NCBI RefSeq assembly: GCF_028281565.1
Contig: NZ_JANQJQ010000030.1
Span: forward strand, 62,001 to 126,000
Length of the DNA stretch: 64,000 nucleotides
Direction: 5' to 3'
Source: Seonamhaeicola sp.
GTDB taxonomy: Bacteria > Bacteroidota > Bacteroidia > Flavobacteriales > Flavobacteriaceae
This document shows, one piece after another, positions 23,750 through 32,436 of this stretch. Position 1 is the first letter of the stretch. The number at the start of each line of letters is the position of its first letter. The position numbers and the translations under genes were made by a program. The notes below the pieces were generated by a model. The model saw only the letters and a program-made list of their open reading frames with translations, did no database searches and was not told the DNA's origin.

Positions 23750-26700
23750 TTATTTGGTTCCGATATAAACTGGTCCAGTAAATGGAGGCAATCCACTATC
23801 TTTTATAGTAATTATATAATAATATGTTCCGTTAGGTACTTTACCTGCGTTACCAATAGACGATTTAGAACTAGCACCGTTCCAGTTGTTCTGGTAGTCA
23901 TCAGATTCAAAAACCAGGGCGCCCCATCTGTTAAATATCTTAACAGCATATTCGAATCCGCATAATTCAATACCATTAATTTCAAATGTCTCATTATAAG
24001 CATCTCCATTTGGGGTAATGGCTTTTGATATAACAACATCCTTTTCACCACATGGTAAGACCACACAGTCTGCATGAACGTTCATGGTTATTTCGGTAAT
24101 ACTGATACACCCTTCATTGGTGGTCGTATATCTGAATCTATAATCAATGCCACCATCTTCCGGTAAGAAGTCTAAGCTCAACTCTAAAGTTGTAGGATCA
24201 AAGATATTACCGTTTAGGGTTGCGGCAGTATCGCCTTCCAGCATCTCCCAGGTACCATCAGTATTTAATTCGTCTGGTAACAAATCATTCATATTAACCA
24301 CACCTTCATCAAAACACCAGTCAGGAGCAACAATATCAGTTATTATTTCGTCAAGTGCCACATTAAGTGTTTGTGTGAAAACAGATTCGTTATTACATTC
24401 GTCTCTTACCGTCCATGTTCTTACAATTTCATAATCTAAGAACACATTTTCTTCATAAGTGCTTGTTTCATTAAATACTACGGTTAGATCTGAAGAACAA
24501 TTATCAGTAAATTCTAATTCAGGGGCGTCAGGGATATCCGTACAACTCACATCTATTGTTTCTTCAAAAGTAGTAGTAGTAGTAGGTCCTTTTGTATCCT
24601 GAACAGTAATTATTTGTGTATGCATTGTGGTTAATCCACATTCATCGGTTGCTATCCAGGTTCTAGCAATTTGATAATTTGAAGGGCAATCTCCATCTAT
24701 TCTAACATCTTGAGTGGTTACCACTGCATCCCCACAATTATCCATTGCTTCTAACGTTTCAGTATCCGGTATTTCATCACATTGTACTGTGGTGTTTTCC
24801 GGTAATTCTGATATAAATTCCGGAGCTTTAGTATCCTGAACAATAATAGTTTGTGTGTGTGAGGTCTTTAAACCGCATTGATCCTCCGCAGTCCATGTAC
24901 GTAAAATTCTATAATCATTAACACAGGTTCCGTCTACTATTTCATCTTCGACACTTACAACAGCACTACCACATGCGTCTGTAGCTTCAAGTGTTTCTGC
25001 GTCTGGCACAGAGTCACATTCCACAACTAATGTTGAAGGAGGTAACGTTCCGACAAAATCCGGAGGTGTAATGTCTTGAACCGTTATTTTTTGAACATGA
25101 GTATTAGTTAAACCACAATCATCTATTGCAGTCCATGTACGTGTAATGATATAGTTATTAGGACAGTTTCCATCCTCTCTATTTTCTTCATAGGTAACTG
25201 TTGCGTTACCACAATTATCAGTAGCAGTCAATGTTACAGCATCGGGAACAGAACTACATTCAACTTCCATGTCTTGCGGCAGGTTTGTTTGATCAAATTG
25301 AGGTGCTTGTTGATCTGATGCGGAAATTATTTGAACACCGCTTGTAGTATTACCACAGGCATCTTCTGCAGTCCAGGTACGTCTAATTTCAAAAGTTCCT
25401 TCACATGCACCATCTACTCGTTCATCTTCAAATGTGATCCCCGGGTTTGTATCACAATTATCGGTGGCCGTTGCCGTTCCAAACGCTGTCGGACTAAAAT
25501 CACCTACACTACATTCAGGAAATACATTAGCTGGTAATGTCAAGTCTGGAGGAGTAGTGTCAATTATATTATAAGTAAAAGTATACTCAGAGACGTTGCC
25601 TGCACAATCTGTGTAGGTAAATACATATGCACGAGTAATTTCACAGCTTGCAGGATTTGGCGTATCTGTAACAACCGGATCAGAAGCTGTTAAGTTATTA
25701 CCACAAGCATCGGTAACTACCGGTGCTGTAGGTTGGACCGCATCGTTAAGACATTCTACCGTTTCTGAGCCATCATCTGGTACTACCGGAGCTGTAGTCA
25801 GGTCAATGGTATAAGTATATGTGTATACCGCAGCATTACCGGCACAGTCAGTATAAGTGAATGTGTATATTTTATCACCTTCACAATCAGGGTCTGTATT
25901 TTCAGTAATTACTGGTATGATCTCATTATCACAAGCATCGGTAACTACCGGTGCTGTAGGTTGGACCGCATCGTTAAGACATTCTACCGTTTCTGAGCCA
26001 TCATTTGGTACTACCGGAGCTGTAGTCAGGTCAATGGTATAAGTATATACCCAAGTATCAGAGTTACCAGCACAGTCAGTATAAGTGAATGTATATATTT
26101 TATCACCCTCACAATCAGGGTCTGTATTTTCAGTCATTACCGGAGTAATAGGATCCCCATTAGCATCATTTACAACAGGCGGTGTAGGAGCCACAGCATT
26201 GTCAATGCATTCTACTGTAGAACCGTCATCATCAGGTGTTGTAAAAGGAGCTAATTCAATAGTATAAGTATAGGTCCAATCAGCAGAGTTACCAGCACAA
26301 TCAGTATAAGTGAATGTATATACAATAGAACCTTGACAATCAGGAGTGTCAGAAACTGTAGGACCTGTAGGTATAATTTCATTGTTACAGTTATCATTTA
26401 CAGTTGGCGGTGTAGGCTCAACAGCATCAGCTAGATTATCAACAGTTTGAATACCATTAGCAGGTAATATAAACGGTGTTAAATCGATCGTATAGGTATA
26501 TGTGTATACCGCAGCATTACCGGCACAGTCAGTATAAGTGAATGTGTATATTTTATCACCTTCACAATCAGGGTCTGTATTTTCAGTAATTACCGGTATG
26601 ATCTCATTATCACAAGCATCGGTAACTACCGGTGCTGTAGGTTGGACCGCATCGTCAAGACATTCTACCGTTTCTGAGCCATCATCCGGTACTATTGGAG

Positions 26701-28732
26701 CCGCGATATGAATTATAGTAATAATCTGTGTTGCATTAGTTGAGTTACCACAATCATCAGTAGCCGTAAAAGTTCTTTCAACCTCTAAAGGACAATCTGT
26801 GTTAGGTGTAATCACATCTATATATGTAATACTAACAATGGTCCCGTTATCAGAAGCTGTATAACCGGTAGTAACATAGGTATCTTTAATGTCTGCTGAT
26901 TCGGTAGCACTATACGGGTATCTTGCTGCTAATGCAGTGATGTCATTTTCGTCACAGCCATCTATGTTTATTGGGCTGGGAGCTGTAATAACTGGCGCTT
27001 CGTTCACGTAATCTTCATAATCTATGTCAATAACATGCGGAACCGGTATGGGGTCTCCGGTACATAAACCGGTAGTCTCATAGCCTTGAATTAAGGCTGT
27101 TGTAAATGATACCCCGGAAACAGCACCAACACCGCTTAGAGTACCATCTAGTGTCACAGTTGGATCAAAATTAACATCTCCTAAAATAGAACAATCTGTG
27201 GTTACGGTTAAGGTAAAGCTTATATCGGCTAAAACCGTATCAGGATCGGTGGGTACCGGTAATGTGCCCATGTCCCAAACAATAGCACCGTTTACTCCAA
27301 TTGACGAATTGTAGACCGGAGTATTCCCGGTTGAAAACGGAGGATATGTATTTGTAACGATACTTAACCCGCTTGGATTAACTGACAGAGGCAATGGGAT
27401 GGTTAAAACCGTATTATCAAGGGCCTCTGTACCTGTATTTTTTATTTCAATAATGTAATTAGCACTTTCATCAGGTTCTAACATGTCATTAGTGGGCCCC
27501 GGAGGGTTTCCATTAATGGTAGTATTGGTTAAAACGCCTTCGGGTTCCGGAACATAGGCATCAACAGCAAACGTTAAATTAAAGATGGCATAAGTATCTT
27601 CATTAGATCCGTAATTGAATGATGTGCTGGTTTGTCCGTTTGCAATAATACTATTACCTGGGTTAGGAACGTCAAGCGTAAAAATATCTACCCCAGTATT
27701 GTTAACTAAATTGGGGTTTCTTGCATTACCACCAGTTAATATAGATGATGTGAAAAAGTTATCTGTAAAGCCACTGTTATTAGCTAATCTTTGATAGGTA
27801 CCTGTGTTTTGGGTTTCAATTTCAAAATAATCACTGGTCCATCCTAATTCACCCTCACTCGCCATAAAGCCAAGTTTTAGATTAACATCTCCGGACGGCG
27901 CCGCTTGAAAGCCATTGATATCAATGGTATATTCTTCAGGGGTTTGTCCTCTAACATAGGCATGTCCGTCAAACACAGTAATATCCCTCCATTTCATATT
28001 AGGGTTTTCGTAAATAACTACCATACCCCAACCACCGGAATACCCTATGATATCAATGGTCCCTTCAGTCAGTGCAATATCTGCTACAAAATATTCTCCC
28101 AGACCATTGTTTTTAACATAATCAGTCACCTCTGCATATGCTGAAAAAATATTACTATCTATGTTAGTAGGAAAATAAATATCTGTAGAGTTAGCTGTAA
28201 TTTCAGTATAACTAGCACTTGAAGGCCCTTTTAAATAGACCTTTTGCTTATCGTAATTTTTTGTTACGCCATTTTTTGTTACCTGAAATGTATTAGGGTT
28301 ATTATCGCCATCTGCATTAGCATCTGATCCTGAATCTGCTCTACCAACCCAATATAATCCGGCATAAATAATATTTGAACAATCAGGAATAGCCCCATTT
28401 TCAGTTGATAACTGTAAAGTAGCCGATGAGGAGTTTAATGTATTGGAGTCCCCGTCAATATCAACATATTCCATGTCTCCGTCATTAGTTTGATCAGGAT
28501 CTGTGGGATCATAATTTACCAGGGTCATATTGGTATTACCCAACATGGCAAAATCTCCTTTAATATTATATATTGTTTGTGTAGGAGTTGCTTGAGAGGC
28601 TCTCGGTGTAAACGGAACTCTTACCTGACTGTAGGTATTACTAATGCTTCCTAAAATAAAAACGGCAATACAAAGCAGTTTAATTAGATTATTGTGCATT
28701 AGAAAGTGACTATATGTGTAAAGTTTTTTCAT
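23750..28732 (-). CDS. Giant HYR-type adhesin with T9SS type B C-terminal domain
   Basis: A 1660-aa secreted surface protein. Met12 (28699) is an alternative start giving a cleaner signal peptide ending SNTYSQ. Modules: an N-terminal module (about 45-390) shared with the SprB-like protein at 36679 (GDFAMLGN, IIYAGLYW, GWGMVVIYE); a DUF11-like segment (about 390-500); five repeats of about 76 aa with VECL..AVQPTAPVVTDAC and YTFTYTDCAGN (about 677-1058); five HYR-like repeats with VEC, DNCG and RTWTAxDxCG (about 1058-1455); and a gliding-associated type B tail (about 1560-1660; ISKAITPNGDAYNETFEI, YAVKIFNRWGALVFE). Cys pairs in each repeat suggest disulfides. Probably exported by T9SS through the adjacent PorP/SprF protein. 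Confidence 0.93.
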   Translation of the reverse strand: MKKLYTYSHFLMHNNLIKLLCIAVFILGSISNTYSQVRVPFTPRASQATPTQTIYNIKGDFAMLGNTNMTLVNYDPTDPDQTNDGDMEYVDIDGDSNTLNSSSATLQLSTENGAIPDCSNIIYAGLYWVGRADSGSDANADGDNNPNTFQVTKNGVTKNYDKQKVYLKGPSSASYTEITANSTDIYFPTNIDSNIFSAYAEVTDYVKNNGLGEYFVADIALTEGTIDIIGYSGGWGMVVIYENPNMKWRDITVFDGHAYVRGQTPEEYTIDINGFQAAPSGDVNLKLGFMASEGELGWTSDYFEIETQNTGTYQRLANNSGFTDNFFTSSILTGGNARNPNLVNNTGVDIFTLDVPNPGNSIIANGQTSTSFNYGSNEDTYAIFNLTFAVDAYVPEPEGVLTNTTINGNPPGPTNDMLEPDESANYIIEIKNTGTEALDNTVLTIPLPLSVNPSGLSIVTNTYPPFSTGNTPVYNSSIGVNGAIVWDMGTLPVPTDPDTVLADISFTLTVTTDCSILGDVNFDPTVTLDGTLSGVGAVSGVSFTTALIQGYETTGLCTGDPIPVPHVIDIDYEDYVNEAPVITAPSPINIDGCDENDITALAARYPYSATESADIKDTYVTTGYTASDNGTIVSITYIDVITPNTDCPLEVERTFTATDDCGNSTNATQIITIIHIAAPIVPDDGSETVECLDDAVQPTAPVVTDACDNEIIPVITENTDPDCEGDKIYTFTYTDCAGNAAVYTYTYTIDLTPFILPANGIQTVDNLADAVEPTPPTVNDNCNNEIIPTGPTVSDTPDCQGSIVYTFTYTDCAGNSADWTYTYTIELAPFTTPDDDGSTVECIDNAVAPTPPVVNDANGDPITPVMTENTDPDCEGDKIYTFTYTDCAGNSDTWVYTYTIDLTTAPVVPNDGSETVECLNDAVQPTAPVVTDACDNEIIPVITENTDPDCEGDKIYTFTYTDCAGNAAVYTYTYTIDLTTAPVVPDDGSETVECLNDAVQPTAPVVTDACGNNLTASDPVVTDTPNPASCEITRAYVFTYTDCAGNVSEYTFTYNIIDTTPPDLTLPANVFPECSVGDFSPTAFGTATATDNCDTNPGITFEDERVDGACEGTFEIRRTWTAEDACGNTTSGVQIISASDQQAPQFDQTNLPQDMEVECSSVPDAVTLTATDNCGNATVTYEENREDGNCPNNYIITRTWTAIDDCGLTNTHVQKITVQDITPPDFVGTLPPSTLVVECDSVPDAETLEATDACGSAVVSVEDEIVDGTCVNDYRILRTWTAEDQCGLKTSHTQTIIVQDTKAPEFISELPENTTVQCDEIPDTETLEAMDNCGDAVVTTQDVRIDGDCPSNYQIARTWIATDECGLTTMHTQIITVQDTKGPTTTTTFEETIDVSCTDIPDAPELEFTDNCSSDLTVVFNETSTYEENVFLDYEIVRTWTVRDECNNESVFTQTLNVALDEIITDIVAPDWCFDEGVVNMNDLLPDELNTDGTWEMLEGDTAATLNGNIFDPTTLELSLDFLPEDGGIDYRFRYTTTNEGCISITEITMNVHADCVVLPCGEKDVVISKAITPNGDAYNETFEINGIELCGFEYAVKIFNRWGALVFESDDYQNNWNGASSKSSIGNAGKVPNGTYYYIITIKDSGLPPFTGPVYIGTK
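25555..26705 (-). repeat. Intragenic 76-residue (about 227-bp) repeat array in the adhesin
   Basis: Five consecutive copies. The segment 25815-26022 and the segment 26496-26703 align over about 208 bp with about six differences (offset 681 bp, three repeat units). Other copies are clearly diverged. The extreme identity of two non-adjacent copies suggests recent gene conversion or unequal exchange. Confidence 0.85.
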
Positions 28733-28768
28733 GGTAGGCTTATCTTTAGTTAACCTTTATATTGATAG

Positions 28769-29320
28769 CTATTCTGATTCTCCACATAAGTAGAAAACTC
28801 TCGTGTTGGAACTATAATTAACAAATCTGTTTAAAAGAGCTTCATTACAATTAAATCTACCCTTAATGAAAACATATTTTAACTTGCTTAAGTTCGATAT
28901 TGAATTTAAATCAAGTGTACTGTTTATATCACTAATTGAATTTAGTTTAATGGTCAACAATTCTATTTCAGGATAGTTAGATGCTAAAGAACTAAGGGAA
29001 CTAATTGAATTAACATCCTCTAAAGTCAACTTAATTATCGGACCTTCTCCATAGGTTTTTTTTACAATACCGTTTTTTACATATACGGTAGGATGCAATT
29101 TGTAAACCAGCGTATTAAACTCTGCTCTTGCATCTATTGTAGATTTACTGTCTTTACTAATACTAACAACTAAGGAATTAGTCTTACTGGAAGCTGACGG
29201 TCTCGCATTTTGTTTCAATTCAAAAATCCCATTTTCCTGAGCCAAAGCACTAAATGAAAAAAATGAAATAAAGAAAACCAGACAAATACTATAATTTTTT
29301 ATAGAGGTTTTATTTTTCAT
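28769..29320 (-). CDS. Secreted protein of unknown function, first gene of adhesin operon
   Basis: A 183-aa protein with a signal peptide (ending ALAQ at about residue 27) and a mature part rich in Ser, Asn and Leu. Residues 95-160 hold recurring short units (LEDVNSISSLSSLASNYPEIELLTIKLNSISDINSTLDLNSISNLSKLKYVFI) that look like irregular leucine-rich repeats. It ends with a Cys near the C-terminus (FYLCGESE). It precedes the giant adhesin by 36 nt on the same strand, so it is probably the first gene of that operon. No known family was recognised; a role in adhesin export or attachment is a guess from context. Confidence 0.8.
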   Translation of the reverse strand: MKNKTSIKNYSICLVFFISFFSFSALAQENGIFELKQNARPSASSKTNSLVVSISKDSKSTIDARAEFNTLVYKLHPTVYVKNGIVKKTYGEGPIIKLTLEDVNSISSLSSLASNYPEIELLTIKLNSISDINSTLDLNSISNLSKLKYVFIKGRFNCNEALLNRFVNYSSNTRVFYLCGESE

Positions 29321-29794
29321 GATTCAATAAAATTTTTAAACTATATTTTTGGACACAATAGCAACGGCTAAGTCACTATTAGAGCCTGTTATTAACAATT
29401 AAAATAAACAGCAATAAAGTTTTTGAGGGAAAAAACAGTGAGGGAGAGGTATTGCTTAAGAATACCTTATTTACTTTCGAAATTAGATTTGGGGTCATAA
29501 CTTTCTTTTTATAGGTACTACAAAAGAAACAAGATGTGCGAAGTTGCTCAAAAATTCATGGCAAATCACTTATAAATTCGATTAACAGTACTATAGAAGC
29601 ATTTAATCGGTTGAATAGGTTCTTTACCGATCGGTTTCGATTAACAAACTAACCTCTTGTTATTTAAACTTTATTATCATGCTCATTAATTGGTAAACTC
29701 TCTATTATTTTAATTAATTTTATAGAGCAAATAACTTGAATTTAATCGAGAAAAACAACTTTTTGTCGATTAAAAACGCATTTAATCGATAATT
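29321..29794. other. 474-nt divergent control region between two surface loci
   Basis: Sits between the minus-strand operon (start 29320) and sixA (29795). It is AT-rich, with no ORF of note. TCGATTAA occurs at 29578 and 29637, TCGGTTGA at 29607, TCGGTTTC at 29631, and three direct copies at 29746, 29766 and 29786 (spacing 20, 20). A TAGATTTG box (29484-29491) is a plus-strand -7 match of unclear use. No consensus promoter for the minus operon was found. Confidence 0.6.
29746..29793. promoter_or_regulatory. Three direct TCGAT repeats, 20-bp period, abutting sixA
   Basis: TCGAGAAAA at 29746, TCGATTAAA at 29766 and TCGATAAT at 29786, spaced exactly 20 and 20 nt. The last copy runs up to 2 nt before the sixA ATG, so these sites cannot sit in the usual activator position for a sixA transcript starting downstream of them. 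Confidence 0.6.
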
Positions 29795-30283
29795 ATGAAG
29801 AGACTAATTATAGTGAGGCATGCAAAATCTTCGTGGGAATTTGATGTCATAGACCACGAACGACCTTTGAAAAAAAGAGGCGTGAATGATGCACATATTG
29901 TTTCAAACTATTTAAAGACGAAACGTTTAAATATTGATAAAGTTTTATCTAGTGATGCTGTAAGAGCAAAAACCACGGCAGCTATTTTTATTGAAAACCT
30001 GAATATTGATAAAAGTATGGTAGAACTCAGGCACAGCCTATATGATTTTGCAGGAAGAGACCTGGTAAACGTTATTAAAAATTGTGACCCATCTATTAAT
30101 TGCCTGATGATTTTTGGACATAATCATGCCTTGACATCTTTTGCCAATACATATGGCGATACATATATTGATAATGTCACTACCAGTGGCGTAGTAATTA
30201 TTGAATTTGACATAAATAATTGGCAAAATTTAAATAAGGGAAAGACTATTGAAGCAATTTTCCCGAGAGATTTAAAAAGCTAA
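29795..30283 (+). CDS. sixA: SixA-type histidine phosphatase family protein
   Basis: A 162-aa protein of the histidine phosphatase (phosphoglycerate mutase) superfamily, SixA subfamily. The phosphoacceptor His is in RHAKSSW (residues 8-14), followed by HERPLKKRGVNDA, SSDAVRAKTTA and the distal GHNHALTSF catalytic motif. SixA removes phosphate from phosphohistidine of phosphotransfer proteins in E. coli; the target in Bacteroidota is unknown. Polyphosphate genes ppk1 and ppx lie 16 kb downstream, and sixA is often near them in this family; here the SprB-like locus lies between. A compact gene without a signal peptide. Confidence 0.88.
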   Translation: MKRLIIVRHAKSSWEFDVIDHERPLKKRGVNDAHIVSNYLKTKRLNIDKVLSSDAVRAKTTAAIFIENLNIDKSMVELRHSLYDFAGRDLVNVIKNCDPSINCLMIFGHNHALTSFANTYGDTYIDNVTTSGVVIIEFDINNWQNLNKGKTIEAIFPRDLKS

Positions 30284-30357
30284 TAACTTCTGAAACATCA
30301 AATTAGGTTTATTTCCTGTAAGAAAGTTTGTGCATTTATAAAAAAACTAAAAAAAAA

Positions 30358-30389
30358 TCGATAAAATGATTGTTTTTAACGATAAAATG
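30358..30389. promoter_or_regulatory. Direct CGATAAAATG repeats upstream of the 30425 gene
   Basis: The decamer CGATAAAATG occurs identically at 30359 and 30380, 21 nt apart, next to a plausible promoter (TTG at 30370-30372, N19, TAAATTAG at 30392-30399). This is the cleanest pair of the TCGAT motif in the window. Confidence 0.6.
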
Positions 30390-30424
30390 TATAAATTAGC
30401 CGACTAAACCACAAATCTTAACAA

Positions 30425-30871
30425 ATGAAAACGAAATTAATCCTACTTAGTTTTGGCTTTTTCTTAATAGCTGGTGTTAGTTTTGCTCAAAAGAAGAAGG
30501 AGGCAAAGAGTATTATTAGCGATAAAGTAGCTATAAAAAAATACCATAGTAAAGAAGAACTAGACAGAAAACAGAAGGGTGAGTTATTGGTGCTGTATAT
30601 AGAAAGAATAGAAAGTCTGGTTCAGCTAATGCCCTACATTGCATTCGCAACCAAGCCAGGAATCACTATGACTACCTTAGGAATTCCTAACGACAATGAC
30701 AATAGAAAGATCTTGGATGAGCAATTTGAAGCTACCGAAGATTTTTTGGATAAAAATCAGGAATTTCAGGAACGCATACTACCGTATTCTGATACAGATG
30801 ATCTCATTTCGGCCATTCTGTTTTATGAAGACACGTTAAAGTCTCTGCATGAATACAGTGAATTTCATTAA
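30425..30871 (+). CDS. Small secreted protein at head of the spr-like locus
   Basis: A 148-aa exported protein (signal peptide ending SFAQ, then a basic KKKEAK). The mature part is mostly helical: KEELDRKQKGELLVLYIERIESLVQLMPYIAFATKPG and RKILDEQFEATEDFLDKNQEFQERILPYS. No cysteine lipobox and no T9SS tail were seen. It has its own promoter region with direct TCGAT-type repeats and its own terminator (30906-30934), so it may be a monocistronic unit just before the sprC-like operon. The function is unknown; similar small proteins accompany gliding operons in flavobacteria. Confidence 0.8.
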   Translation: MKTKLILLSFGFFLIAGVSFAQKKKEAKSIISDKVAIKKYHSKEELDRKQKGELLVLYIERIESLVQLMPYIAFATKPGITMTTLGIPNDNDNRKILDEQFEATEDFLDKNQEFQERILPYSDTDDLISAILFYEDTLKSLHEYSEFH

Positions 30872-30905
30872 TAAAGCAGCTTTACAAGTATTAAAATTAT
30901 ATACT

Positions 30906-30934
30906 AAGGAACGGCTTTCGCTGTTCCTTTTTTA
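30906..30934 (+). terminator. Terminator of the 30425 gene
   Basis: AAGGAACGGC/GCTGTTCCTT arms around TTTC, with one G-T pair, followed by a T run. It starts 35 nt after the stop of the small secreted protein. Confidence 0.9.
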
Positions 30935-30983
30935 ATTAAATTTAATTTTTATATGTAAATTCTTATAATAAAAATGTGTTTTG

Positions 30984-31023
30984 TCGATTAATTTGGTATT
31001 TCATAGAATTTATTATATATTTG
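30984..31023 (+). promoter_or_regulatory. Promoter of the beta-helix gene with adjoining TCGATTA site
   Basis: TTTG (30992-30995), N20, TATATTTG (31016-31023) is a complete match to the Bacteroidota promoter. TCGATTA (30984-30990) lies directly upstream of the -33 element, the place for a contact activator. The predicted start near 31030 leaves about a 40-nt leader. Confidence 0.75.
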
Positions 31024-31071
31024 AAAAATAATAGAAACCCCCATTTCTACTTAAATCATAAACGATTGATT

Positions 31072-32391
31072 ATGAAAAATATTAAGAAATTAACCTGGAT
31101 AGTGTTATTGGTGTGTGTTAATCTTTTTGCACAACAGGAAAAAGGAATCGTTGGCACCAGTAATTGGTTGGATAATTGGACGGAGTTTAAGCCCAATCAA
31201 CAGAACTACAGAGAGCCTACTCAAATCATTTCCGGAAATATCACCAAGGATACAAAACTTTATAAACGGGATACTTATTTACTTGTAGGAAGTGTTTTTG
31301 TAACAAATGGTGCGACGCTTTTCATTGAACCGGGAACTGTGATATTAGCCGATTATACCTCGAAAACGTCTCTTACAATTTCCAAAGGGGCAAAGATTAT
31401 GGCAGAGGGTAGCGAAACAGATCCTATTGTGTTTTCTTCAAACCGAAGTGTAAAACATGCCGGCGATTGGGGTGGTATTGTGTTGTTAGGCGATGCTCCA
31501 TTGAACAAATTTGGTAATGGTTCCGTAGCAAACTTACATAGTCAACTGGATCCTTCAAATTATATGAATGTCAATTACGGTGGTAATGACGCCGTTAGTA
31601 ATTCCGGGGTTTTAAAGTATGTTAGGATAGAATATGCAGGTAAAAGAATAAGAGGTGCAGGGTATCTTAATGGTTTATTATTAGCAGGTGTAGGCTCGAA
31701 AACCGTTTTTGAAAATATTATGGTAAGCTACTGTGCCGGCGACGCTTATGAAGTTTGGGGAGGTGATGTTACTATAAACAAAGCCATTTCATACAGAACC
31801 AGTAGTAACGATTTCAAATTCAACTATGGCGCACAGTGTCTTTTAAATAATTCATTGGCGATCCGTTCACCATATATTTCCAGTAGTGAAGGTTCCCGTT
31901 GTGTAAAGGTTCTATCATATGATAAAAAGGAAGAAGTAGACTTTTCAAAAAAAGGGACTCTTCTTGTTGCTAAAAACCTAACGATGTTAAACGACAGTGA
32001 AACCTTAAAAGAAGACATAGAGAAAGGATTGGTGAATGAAGCGGTTTATATTGGGGAAGGTGCTTCATTGGACATGAATAAAAGTGTTATATCCGGCTTT
32101 AATCCGGCTGTTATTTTAGATGATAGAATTAGTATCAATCAGGCTAATCTTGAGAAAATTAAGTTTACGGATATGTACTTTAACAACTGTAACGGTAACA
32201 TTTATGTAAACAATAATAGCAATAATGACGATTTGGAAAACTGGTACGGTAATGCTGCGTTTTTTAATGTGTATTCAAAGAGCCCCAATGGTGAAACCTT
32301 TATAGATATTACTAATCAAAGAAGACCAGACTACAGATTGAGGATCAATAAAATAATTGCAATTAATAAGCCTGATATTAACAAGGATTAA
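31072..32391 (+). CDS. Secreted right-handed beta-helix protein (spr-like locus)
   Basis: 439 aa from the ATG at 31072 (MKNIKKLTWIVLLVCVNLFAQ signal peptide). A further in-frame ATG upstream (30976) would put a 32-residue hydrophobic extension over the promoter, so it was rejected. The mature part has repeating short beta coils (LTISKGAKIMAEG, GDWGGIVLLGDAPLN, VLKYVRIEYAG, FENIMVSYCAGDAYEVWGG, LDMNKSVISGFN) typical of a parallel beta-helix. No pectate lyase catalytic residues and no T9SS tail were recognised. It precedes the sprC-like gene by 45 nt. A structural or accessory role in the gliding surface layer is inferred from position only. Confidence 0.82.
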   Translation: MKNIKKLTWIVLLVCVNLFAQQEKGIVGTSNWLDNWTEFKPNQQNYREPTQIISGNITKDTKLYKRDTYLLVGSVFVTNGATLFIEPGTVILADYTSKTSLTISKGAKIMAEGSETDPIVFSSNRSVKHAGDWGGIVLLGDAPLNKFGNGSVANLHSQLDPSNYMNVNYGGNDAVSNSGVLKYVRIEYAGKRIRGAGYLNGLLLAGVGSKTVFENIMVSYCAGDAYEVWGGDVTINKAISYRTSSNDFKFNYGAQCLLNNSLAIRSPYISSSEGSRCVKVLSYDKKEEVDFSKKGTLLVAKNLTMLNDSETLKEDIEKGLVNEAVYIGEGASLDMNKSVISGFNPAVILDDRISINQANLEKIKFTDMYFNNCNGNIYVNNNSNNDDLENWYGNAAFFNVYSKSPNGETFIDITNQRRPDYRLRINKIIAINKPDINKD

Positions 32392-32436
32392 AGGGAGATT
32401 AATAGTTGTTTATGTTGAAAATAAAACCTCAATCTA

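Noticed and set aside
25555..26705. Repeated units considered as a CRISPR array
   Set aside because: Units of about 227 bp are in frame and code for adhesin repeats; there are no short spacers.
30976..31071. Upstream Met extending the beta-helix protein
   Set aside because: It would cover the -7 promoter box and put 32 residues before a proper signal peptide.
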